Positions 33,147-41,721 of a DNA stretch of 64,000 bases are shown here, one piece after another. The DNA is from Bifidobacterium sp. ESL0728 (GTDB taxonomy: Bacteria > Actinomycetota > Actinomycetes > Actinomycetales > Bifidobacteriaceae), in assembly GCF_029392015.1 (NCBI RefSeq), contig NZ_CP113925.1, positions 62,001 to 126,000 of the forward strand, given 5' to 3'. Each line of letters opens with the position of its first letter. The first letter of the stretch is position 1. The notes below the pieces were generated by a model. That model was not told the DNA's origin and did not search any database. It saw only the letters and a list, made by a program, of their open reading frames with translations. The position numbers and the translations under genes are program-made.

Positions 33147-36100
33147 TCAGGAACGGTTCCTGTACCTATTGCGGTTGAGGAAGACGGAGGTGGCGCACGC
33201 CCCGATGATGCCGAAGATGATGAGCACAATCGGGAAGTTCTGCCCATGCCCGCCTGTAAACGGAACGCTGGAGACTGTGTCGGGAGTCGCCGGGTCTTTG
33301 ATAGTGATGCTTACGGCTGTGCTGACATTGCCGTCCAGATCCTTGGCAGTAATGGACGCGCTTCCCGTGCCGTGCGTGGAGCTTGCCGATTTCCTGAATG
33401 ACCATGTGCCGTCTGCGTCGCTCGTCACTTTGCTGGTCATGCCATTGGGCCAAGTGATGGTGATGATGTCGTATGCTTCGGCAGGGCCGCCCTCATGTTC
33501 GTAAACAGTTCCAGAAATAGCCTCATCAGTACGGAATGTATTTTTACTCATTGCAATAAATGGTGGGACGCCATCATTTGACCAGCGTGCATAGAGAACA
33601 GTCGTGCCATCCGCGGGATACATCCTGTCCCCCATGTGATATGTAATACCGTTGCCGTCCCTTCTGGTATTCCACGAAAGGAATGTGCAACCGGGTTTTG
33701 CAACGAGTGCATTGCCGGTGGGAATGATTATGCTATTGCCTATTCCGGTTCCCGTAGTCCCGGTTATATTTGGAATGGTTCCGCTGCCTCCATTGGCATC
33801 AAATAGCACAGTGAATGGCATGCTTAACGTCGTGACATATGTACCTGCCGCGCCTCCTGGGTTTTGCGAAGCCGCGATAAGATTAGGAGAAGTATAAGAG
33901 GGGGCTGTTGCTTGGTTGCCGTTTCCAGAAAGCCTGTACCATGTCGCGTTGTACAAAGAAACATTATTGTTTGTTGCATTACTTAATTTTGTTTTTGCTC
34001 CGATGCTAATGCGTTTCAAGTTGTTCGTCGTGTAGAACATTTGATCCATGTTGGTGACGTTGCCGGTGTCCCAGCCAGATAAGTCAAGCGTTTTAAGGTT
34101 GCTTACATAGCTGAACATATTTTGCATGTTTTGAACGTTGCTGGTGTCCCAGCTTGATAAATCAAGAGTGGAGAGGTTTGGTGAGCTGTAAAACATGTCA
34201 TTCATAGCGATGACGCTGCTGGTGTCGAATCCAGATAGGTCAAGGACGGAGAGCGTCTGCAAGTTTTTGAACATACAGCTCATGTCGGTGACTTTGCTGG
34301 TGTCCCAGCCTGTGAGATTGAGCTTAGTCAGCATTCTCATGTTGTAGAACATGCTGTTCATAGTGCTGACGCTGCCGGTGTCCCACTCGGACAGATCGAG
34401 CGTAGCAAGAGGTATGCCGGCAAACATATAGCTCATGTCGGTGACTTTGCTGGTGTCCCAGCCTGTGAGATCGAGGGTAGTCAGTGTTCTCATGTTGTAG
34501 AACATACTGCTCATGTCGGTGACTTTGCTGGTATCGAACTTGGAGAGGTCGAGGCTGGTGAGGCTGCTGCACATGGAGAACATGTTGCTCATGTTGGTGA
34601 CGTTGCTGGTGTCGAACTTGGAGAGGTTGAGGCTGGTGAGACTGGTGCAGCTGGAGAACATGCTGCTCATGTTGGTGACGTTGGTGGTGTTGAGGTTGCT
34701 GAGGTTGAGGCTGGTGAGTCTGTTGCAGTTGTAGAACATGCTGCTCATGTTGGTGACGTTGGTGGTGTTGAGGTTGCTGAGGTCGAGATTGGTGAGGCTG
34801 CGGCAGAAGTAGAACATGTAAGCTGCGGCTTGGTCTTGCAGAGAAAGAGTTGCGCTGGGGGCGAGCGAGAACTGTCCCAGATTGCTCATTGAGGCGAAAA
34901 GGCCGGTGTAGTAGTCGTTAGGGGCTGAACCCTGAGGTTTTGCTTCTTTTGTTGCTTTGACGGTTAGGTTGCCTTCGATGATGACTTTGGCGATTTCGCT
35001 TCGGTAGGTGTCGTTGGTTACCCAGGGGATGTCGGTGATGTCGGTGTTGGTTACCTCGTCATGTCGCCTGATGTCGGGCGAGGTGCCACCGGAGATGTGG
35101 AGGGTGCAGCCGGCGTCGATCGACCAGCGGACGTCGCTGTCGCCCCACGGCGTGCTTCCGACGGGCGTGCAGCTGTGCACCCATTTCACGTAGAGTGTGG
35201 TATAGCCTGCGGCCGGGTAGAAGGTGCTGCCGGCCTGGTAGTCGGATCCGTTGCCGTCGGGTTGGGTGTTCCATGACGTTGCCGCGTAGCCGTTTCTGCT
35301 GATTCCGGTGAATTGGGGGAGGGTGACCGTGCTTCCCGTGGTGCCGGACAGGACTTGAGGCGTGGTACCGCTTCCCCCGTTGAGGTTGAATCTAAGCGTG
35401 TAGGATGCAGAACTCAGCCCGCCGTTGACCACGTAGGTGCCTTGTGCATGCCCTTGCTGTGTCTCCGTGTAAAGCTGATCGGTTGTGATGCCGGTTTTTG
35501 CCGGGTTCGGGCTCCCATACATGCGTGTCCAATTAGCGTCGCGAAGACGAGTATCAGAGTCTATTTTCGTTTTCAACCCCAGAACAAGGGTGGCGAGTCT
35601 GTCGCAGCCTCTGAACATGTTGCTCATGTTGGTGGTGTTGGTGGTGTTGAAGTTGGTGAGGTTGAGGTTGGTGAGTCCGGTGCAGCCGTAGAACATGCTG
35701 TTCATGTTGGTGACGTTGCTGGTGTTGAAGTTGCTGAGGTTGAGGCTGGTGAGGTTGCTGCAGAAGCTGAACATGCGGCTCATGTCGGTGGTGTTGGTGG
35801 TGTTGAAGTTGGTGAGGTTGAGGCTGGTGAGGTTGCTGCAGCCGTTGAACATGCCGTGCATGTCGGCGACCTTGGTGGTGTTGAAGTTGGTGAGGTTGAG
35901 GCTGGTGAGGTTGCTGCAGTTTTCGAACATGCCGCTCATGTCGGTGACGTTGCTGGTATCGAAGTTGCTGAGGTTGAGGCTGCTGAGGGCGTAGTTGCCG
36001 AACATGTCGCTCATGTTGGTGACGTTGCTGGTGTCGAAGTTGCTGAGGTTGAGGCTGCTGAGGGAAAGGCAGACGGCGAACATGCCGCTCATGTCGGTGA

Positions 36101-37142
36101 CGTTGCTGGTGTCGAAGTTGCTGAGGTTGAGGCCGGTGAGACTGCTGCAGTAGTAGAACATGTAGCTCATGTTGGTGACTTTGCTGGTGTTGAAGTTGGT
36201 GAGGTTGAGGCCGGTGAGACTGCCGCATTTGGAGAACATGTAAGCTGCGGCTGAGTCTTTCAGGGTAAGGGCCGCACCTGTGGTAATCGAAAACTGGCTT
36301 AGTTTGTTCACTGAAAAAAGGCCCGTGCAGTAGTCGTTAGGGTACGTGCCCAGATATTGTGCTTCTTTTGTGGCAGTAACGGTCAGGTTGCCTTCGATGC
36401 TGACGGCGGTTATTTGGGTTCTGTACGAGACATAGGTTGAATTGGAGTCATCTTTGATCCATGGGATGTGTGTTGTACCATCCTCTGGCCGGATGTCCGG
36501 CGACGTGCCTCCGGAGATGTGGAGGGTGCAGCTGGCGTCGATTGACCACGTAACGTCGCTGTCTCCCCATCGCTGACTTGGAACGGGAGCACAGCTACTC
36601 TGTGGCCCCACAGTTGCTTGCTGTTTGGGGTTTTCTTCTGGGCTCGTTGTTACAGCGGTGTCGTTTTGTTTGTCTTGTGTTTGGCTGTCGCTAGCTGATT
36701 CGTCTGCATTCTTGCGTTGTGCAGATGACGCAGCATCTGCAGCTTCCCCATTTTGGTTCGGTTTAGTTTTCGATGGAACGGTGCCGCTTTCCAGATGATT
36801 TGACTCAGTGCTGCTTGGTTTGGATGCGATGGATGGAGATTGACTGGATGAGGTTGCGTTTGGTTTAGCTTCGCTTGGTGAGGTTTGGTCGGCTGCAGTT
36901 TGGCTTGGCGGATTCTGGCCAGGGGTTTTCGAAGGATCGTCCGCAGAAGTCTGAGCCGGATCCGCGGCGTCGGTGCTTTCTGCATTGGGCGTTGACGGTG
37001 CTGGGTTGGCTTTCTGTTGCTCGGAACTCGGCTGCGTCAAGGCGGCGGGCAGGGTGTTGGCCATAGCCGTCTGGGTCAGCGCGGGGCTGAAGGAAAGAGC
37101 GCAAACGAGGGCCGCCCCTATCGCCTTGAATGCATTGCGCAT
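33147..37142 (-). CDS. BspA-type leucine-rich repeat surface protein with sortase signal
   Basis: 1331 residues, secreted and cell-wall anchored. A signal peptide (AIGAALVCALSFSPALTQTAMA) is followed by a Ser/Pro/Thr/Gln-rich stretch to about 190. Then come DUF285 repeats of the form LTSLNLSNFDTSNVTNMSSMF, a Listeria-Bacteroides (InlB B) repeat, a second DUF285 block and a second InlB-type repeat. An Ig-like domain (about 1180-1280) and the sorting signal VPFTG, hydrophobic helix and basic tail NRNRYRNRS close the protein. VPFTG is a variant of LPXTG. Such proteins often bind host or bacterial surfaces. AAGGGAG precedes the ATG at 37142. The repeats are also near-identical at DNA level (34080-36240), so copy-number change is likely. 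Confidence 0.92.
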   Translation of the reverse strand: MRNAFKAIGAALVCALSFSPALTQTAMANTLPAALTQPSSEQQKANPAPSTPNAESTDAADPAQTSADDPSKTPGQNPPSQTAADQTSPSEAKPNATSSSQSPSIASKPSSTESNHLESGTVPSKTKPNQNGEAADAASSAQRKNADESASDSQTQDKQNDTAVTTSPEENPKQQATVGPQSSCAPVPSQRWGDSDVTWSIDASCTLHISGGTSPDIRPEDGTTHIPWIKDDSNSTYVSYRTQITAVSIEGNLTVTATKEAQYLGTYPNDYCTGLFSVNKLSQFSITTGAALTLKDSAAAYMFSKCGSLTGLNLTNFNTSKVTNMSYMFYYCSSLTGLNLSNFDTSNVTDMSGMFAVCLSLSSLNLSNFDTSNVTNMSDMFGNYALSSLNLSNFDTSNVTDMSGMFENCSNLTSLNLTNFNTTKVADMHGMFNGCSNLTSLNLTNFNTTNTTDMSRMFSFCSNLTSLNLSNFNTSNVTNMNSMFYGCTGLTNLNLTNFNTTNTTNMSNMFRGCDRLATLVLGLKTKIDSDTRLRDANWTRMYGSPNPAKTGITTDQLYTETQQGHAQGTYVVNGGLSSASYTLRFNLNGGSGTTPQVLSGTTGSTVTLPQFTGISRNGYAATSWNTQPDGNGSDYQAGSTFYPAAGYTTLYVKWVHSCTPVGSTPWGDSDVRWSIDAGCTLHISGGTSPDIRRHDEVTNTDITDIPWVTNDTYRSEIAKVIIEGNLTVKATKEAKPQGSAPNDYYTGLFASMSNLGQFSLAPSATLSLQDQAAAYMFYFCRSLTNLDLSNLNTTNVTNMSSMFYNCNRLTSLNLSNLNTTNVTNMSSMFSSCTSLTSLNLSKFDTSNVTNMSNMFSMCSSLTSLDLSKFDTSKVTDMSSMFYNMRTLTTLDLTGWDTSKVTDMSYMFAGIPLATLDLSEWDTGSVSTMNSMFYNMRMLTKLNLTGWDTSKVTDMSCMFKNLQTLSVLDLSGFDTSSVIAMNDMFYSSPNLSTLDLSSWDTSNVQNMQNMFSYVSNLKTLDLSGWDTGNVTNMDQMFYTTNNLKRISIGAKTKLSNATNNNVSLYNATWYRLSGNGNQATAPSYTSPNLIAASQNPGGAAGTYVTTLSMPFTVLFDANGGSGTIPNITGTTGTGIGNSIIIPTGNALVAKPGCTFLSWNTRRDGNGITYHMGDRMYPADGTTVLYARWSNDGVPPFIAMSKNTFRTDEAISGTVYEHEGGPAEAYDIITITWPNGMTSKVTSDADGTWSFRKSASSTHGTGSASITAKDLDGNVSTAVSITIKDPATPDTVSSVPFTGGHGQNFPIVLIIFGIIGACATSVFLNRNRYRNRS

Positions 37143-37202
37143 CGTTTTGCTCCCTTCTTCCTTCTTTGGTCTCGTGCCCGTTTCATGCGTCATCGCGAGC
37201 AC

Positions 37203-37492
37203 TTTTGCCCTCGCCGTTCGTCGGCCGGCATACTTCTTTCCAGTAAATTAGATAATCAATATGCGCCTTTTATATTACCTTGTTTGTGGGATAATAAATG
37301 CGGTGGATTCGGCGTTTTATGGCCGGTAATTGGTCAACTTACGTAATGCTACGTAATTCCAAGGAAGTAATACGAAATATTATCGGTTCAACCGGTTGCC
37401 TTGGTGTGTCATTCGCGGCTATCGGGTATGGCGACGGCCGGTCGGGCGCGGGGAACTTGCGGGGGCAACGGTGACGGTATGCTGGAAGGCGC
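37203..37492. promoter_or_regulatory. Divergent promoter region of the surface protein and pcnA
   Basis: AT-rich gap between divergent genes. The 7-mer ACGTAAT occurs twice exactly 10 bp apart (37341 and 37351) inside the near-palindrome TTACGTAATGCTACGTAATT, a plausible operator. No RNA gene is seen. Confidence 0.45.
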
Positions 37493-38944
37493 GTGAAATT
37501 CGAACGTTGGAGGCAAATCGTGGAGTTTGAGGTGTGGCCTGAGGCCATTGAGCTGGGGCACATGTTCGCAGATCAAGGATACGAGCTTTCGCTGGTGGGC
37601 GGGCCCGTGCGCGACCTGCTGTTGCACCGCAAAAGCCACGACCTTGACTTCTGCTCCTCCGCACGACCCGAGCAGTTCGAGCCGATCCTGAAGCGTTTCG
37701 GACACGATGGCTTCTGGGATATGGGCCGCAAATTCGGCACGTTGGGTGCGATGCGGCGTCGCAAGGACGGCACCGAAGTCAAGGTCGAAGTCACTACGTA
37801 CCGTTCTGATAAATACGACCCCGATTCCCGCAAGCCGGAAGTAAGCTATGGGGATTCGCTGGAAGGTGACCTTTCGCGGCGCGATTTCACTGTCAACGCG
37901 ATGGCTCTGCGCGTCCCCGACCTTGAGTTTGTGGACCCGTTCGGCGGGGCCAGCGATTTGGCTAAGGGCGTATTACGCACGCCGGTCGACCCGCGGCAAT
38001 CCTTCGAGGATGACCCGCTGCGCATGATGCGTGCGGTGCGTTTCGTTGCCCAGCTCGGCTTCCGCATCGAGCCGGACACCGCCGAGGCTATCACCGACAT
38101 GGTCGACCGCATCTCCATCGTCTCCGCCGAGCGCGTGCGTGACGAAATCACCAAGCTGCTGCTTTCCGGGCGCCCGCACGAGGGCATCGAGGCGTTGGTC
38201 GATTCCGGCTTGGCTGATATCGTATTGCCTGAGATTCCGGCGCTGAAGCTGGAGATCGACGAGCATCATCGTCACAAGGACGTTTTCGAGCACACGCTGA
38301 TGGTGCTCGACCGTGCGATCGCACTGGAAACCGGGCCCGACGGGCCTGTGCCGGCACCTGATTTGACCTTGCGCCTTGCCGCATTGCTGCACGACATCGG
38401 CAAGCCCGCCACCCGCCGCTTCGAACCGCACGGCAAGGTGAGCTTCCATCATCACGACGTGGTAGGGGCGAAGCTGGTGCGCAAACGCCTGAAAGCGTTG
38501 CGTTTCGACCACCATATCGTCTCCGACGTCAGTGAGCTGGTGAACCTGCATCTGCGCTTCCACGGCTACGTCGACGAGCCGTGGACGGACTCTGCCGTTC
38601 GCCGGTATGTCAAGGATTCCGGGCATCTTTACGAGCGTCTGAACCGCCTGACCCGCGCCGACGCCACCACGCAGAACAAGCGCAAGGCGCTGATGTTCTC
38701 CGATGCGATGGACGAGCTGGAGGCCCGTGTTCGCGACCTGAAGAAGAAAGAGGACTTCGACGCGATTCGCCCGGACGTCAACGGTAACGAGATCATCGAA
38801 ATCCTCGGTATCAAGCCCGGCCCGGAGGTCGGCCGCGCCTACAAGCACATGCTCGACTACCGCCTCGATCACGGCCCCGCCGACCACGACACGGCGGTCG
38901 CCGAGCTCAAGCGTTGGGCCACTGATGAGGGCTTGGTCAGCTAA
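37493..38944 (+). CDS. pcnA: CCA-adding tRNA nucleotidyltransferase / poly(A) polymerase family
   Basis: Adds or repairs the 3' CCA of tRNAs. 483 residues. The nucleotidyltransferase core shows LVGGPVRDLLL (GG motif at 36-41) and the metal-binding DLDF at 50-53; RRDFTVNAMA and DPLRMMRAVRF follow. The C-terminal half has an HD domain with HRHKDVFEHTL and HDIGKPATRR. It starts with GTG, with GGAAGG upstream. In actinobacteria this gene is normally divergent from the Nudix gene of the MurJ operon; here about 7 kb separates them. Confidence 0.95.
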   Translation: MKFERWRQIVEFEVWPEAIELGHMFADQGYELSLVGGPVRDLLLHRKSHDLDFCSSARPEQFEPILKRFGHDGFWDMGRKFGTLGAMRRRKDGTEVKVEVTTYRSDKYDPDSRKPEVSYGDSLEGDLSRRDFTVNAMALRVPDLEFVDPFGGASDLAKGVLRTPVDPRQSFEDDPLRMMRAVRFVAQLGFRIEPDTAEAITDMVDRISIVSAERVRDEITKLLLSGRPHEGIEALVDSGLADIVLPEIPALKLEIDEHHRHKDVFEHTLMVLDRAIALETGPDGPVPAPDLTLRLAALLHDIGKPATRRFEPHGKVSFHHHDVVGAKLVRKRLKALRFDHHIVSDVSELVNLHLRFHGYVDEPWTDSAVRRYVKDSGHLYERLNRLTRADATTQNKRKALMFSDAMDELEARVRDLKKKEDFDAIRPDVNGNEIIEILGIKPGPEVGRAYKHMLDYRLDHGPADHDTAVAELKRWATDEGLVS

Positions 38945-38984
38945 TTCGACTGTGACTGTCGACAGCACGTTTGATATCGGCAAT

Positions 38985-39170
38985 GTACGCGAATGCGCGA
39001 AAACGTACGCGAATGTACGCGAGATTGTACGAGATACTCCGAAATAGTACGAGTTACCGCGAGTTACCGCGAAATAGTACGAGATAGTACGAGATTGTGT
39101 ACGCGAATGTACGCGAATACGCGAAAACGTACGCGAATGTACGCGAAAATGTACGCGAAAATGTGGGCGA
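38985..39170. repeat. Degenerate TACGCGAATG / TACGAGATAG ladder
   Basis: Directly after pcnA the words GTACGCGAATGTACGCGA, GTACGAGATAGTACGAGA and GTTACCGCGA alternate many times with loose 10-12 bp spacing. It merges into the regular 10-bp array that follows and looks like its degenerate edge. Confidence 0.8.
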
Positions 39171-39350
39171 GATAACGCGAGTTACCGCGAGTTACCGCGA
39201 GTTACCGCGAGTTACCGCGAGTTACCGCGAGATAACGCGAGATAACGCGAGATAACGCGAGATAACGCGAGATAACGCGAGATAACGCGAGATAACGCGA
39301 GATAACGCGAGATAACGCGAGATAACGCGAGATAACGCGAGATAACGCGA
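39171..39350. repeat. Perfect 10-bp tandem array, 18 units
   Basis: One GATAACGCGA, five GTTACCGCGA (39181-39230) and twelve GATAACGCGA (39231-39350) follow each other with no interruption, 180 bp in all. The unit equals about one helical turn. The perfect identity points to recent expansion, and the number of units is likely to vary between strains. The array ends at a hairpin between convergent pcnA and the AlbA_2 gene. Confidence 0.95.
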
Positions 39351-39391
39351 GGCCCGCCAAAATACTATGGCGGGCCTCGCGTTTTCGGTTT
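39349..39391 (+). terminator. Hairpin terminator between convergent genes
   Basis: GAGGCCCGCC (39349-39358) and GGCGGGCCTC (39369-39378) pair perfectly around AAAATACTAT and are followed on the plus strand by GCGTTTTCGGTTTGTTT. It can end transcripts from pcnA through the array, and may also act on the minus-strand gene that stops at 39398. Confidence 0.75.
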
Positions 39392-39397
39392 GTTTAG

Positions 39398-40879
39398 TTA
39401 TTTGTGGACTGTATAGTGTGCACCTCTTGTAACCCCATCACGGCTAACCATCCCTCTCGCCTCAAGGGATCTCAACTGTTGGCTTGTCCAAGAAATGCTT
39501 AAGCCGAGCTGTTGCGCTACTTCGCTTGTCTTCATTGGTTGGGGGGATTCTGTCAAGAGGTCAACTATGCGGCGTTCATTATTGGAAAGCCCCGAGTTCG
39601 CTTGTTCGGATTGTTGATTTTCCGCTTCCGATACATCTGTCGCTCGCTTCTTAACGTTCTTTATCGGCACGGTCAGCGTCGTGCGGTTCGGGAACGACTG
39701 GGTGGTGGTGAGGGTGGCGTCTTCGGCGCCGATGTCTGCAGCGCCCTGGCGCATCACATCGAACCCGCTGCCCATGCGTTCCCCGCCGCCGACGAGGTTG
39801 AACATCGCAAGCAGCGTGGGGTTGCGTGAATCCGAGATGCCGCCTTGTAATACTTCATCTTTGGTGAGCCTGAGCCCGCCGGGGTTGGTGAATTCGAGGC
39901 AGTCGAGCTCGCGAATGACAACGGTTCCGCGTCGGCCGTAGTAATCCGCGTGGACGAGGGTGTTGGTCAGCGCCTCGCGTACGGCCTTGTCCATCGGGCC
40001 TTCGTCGATCCGCTGCATGTTCGGGGCGAGCCGGAAGGGGTGCGGAATGGCGGCGATGAGTTTCGTGGTGACTTTTAGCCAGAAGTCGTAAAGATTGCCG
40101 CTCCATGTGCCTTCGGTTGAAATGATGCGGTCGTCCCAGCGGTTCTGCCCGAGTTTTTCGTGATAATCGAGGAAATAGTCGGGGAATTCCCGCGTGATTG
40201 CCTGATTGTCGCAGAACATCAGCAGGCCGGCGCGGGTCGGATAAAGCGTGGAATCCTTCGCGAAATCCACGGCGTTGAGTTTCAGGAGGAAATCCTTGTC
40301 TGGCAGGCTGTTCCACGGGTGGTCGGGACGCCGGAACGCAAGGTTCTTGCGGTAGGTGTCGAGCGTGTCCTTGCTGATGGCGTCGAGACTCACCTCTTCT
40401 ACGATTTTGCGGTCGAGAGGGGCAAGGCTGCTGTCGCGTAGCATCGCACGGCTTTCATCGGCCGTGCAATGGTAGTCGCCGTCCGCGTTCCGGCGGTATG
40501 CGCCGGTGAGCGGGTTGGGCCCGAGATAGACGGGCTTGTTTTCCCGTCTGGCTGCGGGGACGTTGATGACGACAATGTCTTTGCCGTTTTCGGACTGGAC
40601 GCTTATGTCCTCGTCTGTGAGGATATTGATGCTGACCTTTTCACGGTCGTTGAGAGTGCTCCAGAAATCTCTGATGAGTTTTTCGGCGTTGTCCACGCCG
40701 GAGATGGACAGTTTGCGCGTTGCTTTGTCTTCGGCGACGCCCAACAGGATTTTTCCGCCCTCGCTGTTCGCGAAGGAGGAATAGGTCTCCCAAATGCTAT
40801 GTGGAAGGCCGTGTTTGGCGAGTTTGGCCTCTATCTGGTTGGTCTCGCACAGCTTCGAAATGTCAAGTCGATCAGCCAT
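39398..40879 (-). CDS. AlbA_2 / HATPase_c_4 putative DNA-binding regulator (second copy)
   Basis: 493 residues of the same class as the protein at 8219-9772 but only distantly similar. The AlbA_2 domain has NQIEAKLA and SFANSEGGKILLGV (about 14-50). The ATPase-like domain has REALTNTLVHADYYGRRG, EFTNPGGLRL and GGERMGSGFDVMRQG. The C-terminus is a winged helix, NNERRIVDLLTESPQPMKTS followed by EVAQQLGLS. It lies beside the 10-bp array, which is on its downstream side. Function is not established; transcription control or defence roles have been proposed for relatives. The GC content is near average. Confidence 0.8.
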   Translation of the reverse strand: MADRLDISKLCETNQIEAKLAKHGLPHSIWETYSSFANSEGGKILLGVAEDKATRKLSISGVDNAEKLIRDFWSTLNDREKVSINILTDEDISVQSENGKDIVVINVPAARRENKPVYLGPNPLTGAYRRNADGDYHCTADESRAMLRDSSLAPLDRKIVEEVSLDAISKDTLDTYRKNLAFRRPDHPWNSLPDKDFLLKLNAVDFAKDSTLYPTRAGLLMFCDNQAITREFPDYFLDYHEKLGQNRWDDRIISTEGTWSGNLYDFWLKVTTKLIAAIPHPFRLAPNMQRIDEGPMDKAVREALTNTLVHADYYGRRGTVVIRELDCLEFTNPGGLRLTKDEVLQGGISDSRNPTLLAMFNLVGGGERMGSGFDVMRQGAADIGAEDATLTTTQSFPNRTTLTVPIKNVKKRATDVSEAENQQSEQANSGLSNNERRIVDLLTESPQPMKTSEVAQQLGLSISWTSQQLRSLEARGMVSRDGVTRGAHYTVHK

Positions 40880-41083
40880 GATTCAACCTTTCCGAAAGCG
40901 GCTCCATGCCTATTGGTATTCCTTTATTCGATGATAACCCAGAATAGAGAAGGCTTTGATCGGTCGCAAATCCCGCCGGCCACGATACCGCTGTCGCTGA
41001 GTTGAAGCGTTGGACTGCGAAAGTTGGGTTATAGGCCAGAAGGTGGCTTAATCGCCGAGTAAGCGTGGGTTATAGGCGCAATC
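40880..41083. other. Upstream region of the AlbA_2 gene
   Basis: About 200 bp that should hold the promoter of the minus-strand AlbA_2 gene. A GGGTTATAGGC word occurs twice (about 41025 and 41066). I see no other structure until the RNA locus that starts at 41084. Confidence 0.4.
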
Positions 41084-41240
41084 AAAAAACTCGTGCGGGC
41101 CGCCAGCCGAAGCCAGCGACCCGCACAAATCATCTACATAAGTAAGGACGATAATAGACAACGCCCTATCGGTGAAGTCCAACGGAGCGAAGCTTTGAAG
41201 ACCCGGGCTGATGCCCCGAGGTGAGACGACTCCAACCGAC
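41084..41240 (-). ncRNA. Putative structured small RNA with own promoter and terminator
   Basis: On the minus strand a promoter-like TTGAGA (41275-41270), a 17-base spacer and TATGTT (41252-41247) predict a start near 41240. A strong terminator, GTGCGGG (41126-41120) pairing with CCCGCAC (41099-41093) and then TTTTTT, ends it near 41084. The intervening 115 bases have hairpins such as CGGGGC/GCCCGG. A 75-codon frame (41048-41275) crosses it but has no ribosome site and runs through the terminator, so I read this as an RNA of about 157 nt. It does not fit tmRNA, RNase P or 6S patterns that I know. Confidence 0.5.
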
Positions 41241-41363
41241 GTTTCGAACATATCACAACGGTGTTTGGTTCTCAAATTTTCTCAAGGTTTCTTGATTTTT
41301 CCTTGATTTTGCTGTTTTAATTTGCAATTCGTCTCTCAATGTGTCACGTTGGATATGCCGCAC

Positions 41364-41436
41364 GCACGTGGCACGGTAATCCCGTGAGACGGAGAACCGG
41401 AAACGTGCGGGCGACCGGCCGGGACCATAAGGCCGG
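41364..41436 (+). promoter_or_regulatory. Structured leader RNA upstream of the 49-residue peptide
   Basis: A compact three-way junction can be drawn. Closing stem GCACGT (41364-41369) pairs with ACGTGC (41403-41408). Inside are CACGG/CCGTG (41372-41376 with 41382-41386) and CGG/CCG (41390-41392 with 41397-41399). A second hairpin, CCGGCC (41415-41420) with GGCCGG (41431-41436), follows. No known riboswitch class was recognised. It precedes the small gene by 30 bp. Confidence 0.5.
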
Positions 41437-41465
41437 CTGAATCCACATAAGTTTGGAGGCCTGAA

Positions 41466-41615
41466 ATGGCGTCTAGAAATAGAAAGCCCGGGGACTCCGG
41501 GCTCTGCCGGCTCGCGGCGGTGGTGTTGCTCGCGATGGTGTCCAGGGTTGATCCCCTCTGGGAGGCTGCGATTCTTGCAGGTTGCCTGTTGTTGGTGGTC
41601 TGGAAGCTAGAGTAG
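41466..41615 (+). CDS. 49-residue hydrophobic membrane peptide
   Basis: The reading frame codes for a basic N-terminus (MASRNRKPGDSG) and two short hydrophobic stretches, LAAVVLLAMV and AAILAGCLLLVVW, ending KLE. GGAGG lies eight bases before the ATG, a good ribosome site. A stable hairpin (AGCCCGG...CCGGGCT) lies within the first codons and would reduce translation. It has its own structured leader and terminator. Size and hydrophobicity resemble type I toxins and other small membrane peptides. Not recognised as a known family. Confidence 0.6.
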   Translation: MASRNRKPGDSGLCRLAAVVLLAMVSRVDPLWEAAILAGCLLLVVWKLE

Positions 41616-41655
41616 CGCCGGTACCGAACTACCTTTGCAGGTAGCGAGGCGGGTT

Positions 41656-41685
41656 TCGGCGGCGGAGTAATCTGCCGCCGATTTT
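41656..41685 (+). terminator. Intrinsic terminator of the small peptide gene
   Basis: TCGGCGGC (41656-41663) pairs with GCCGCCGA (41674-41681) around a ten-base loop and is followed by TTTT. It is 40 bp after the peptide stop codon. Confidence 0.8.
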
Positions 41686-41721
41686 AAAAGCTAATATTTC
41701 TAAATCGCTAATTGCGAGTAA

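Noticed and set aside
35313-36254. 313-codon plus-strand frame with EVAEVEAGE repeats
   Set aside because: It is the antisense of the DUF285 repeats; the periodicity comes from the real gene.
41084-41240. 6S RNA, tmRNA or RNase P RNA
   Set aside because: Length and terminator fit a small RNA, but the conserved sequence blocks of these RNAs are not visible.
41048-41275. 75-codon minus-strand frame
   Set aside because: No ribosome site, and it crosses a strong terminator hairpin; better explained as a small RNA.
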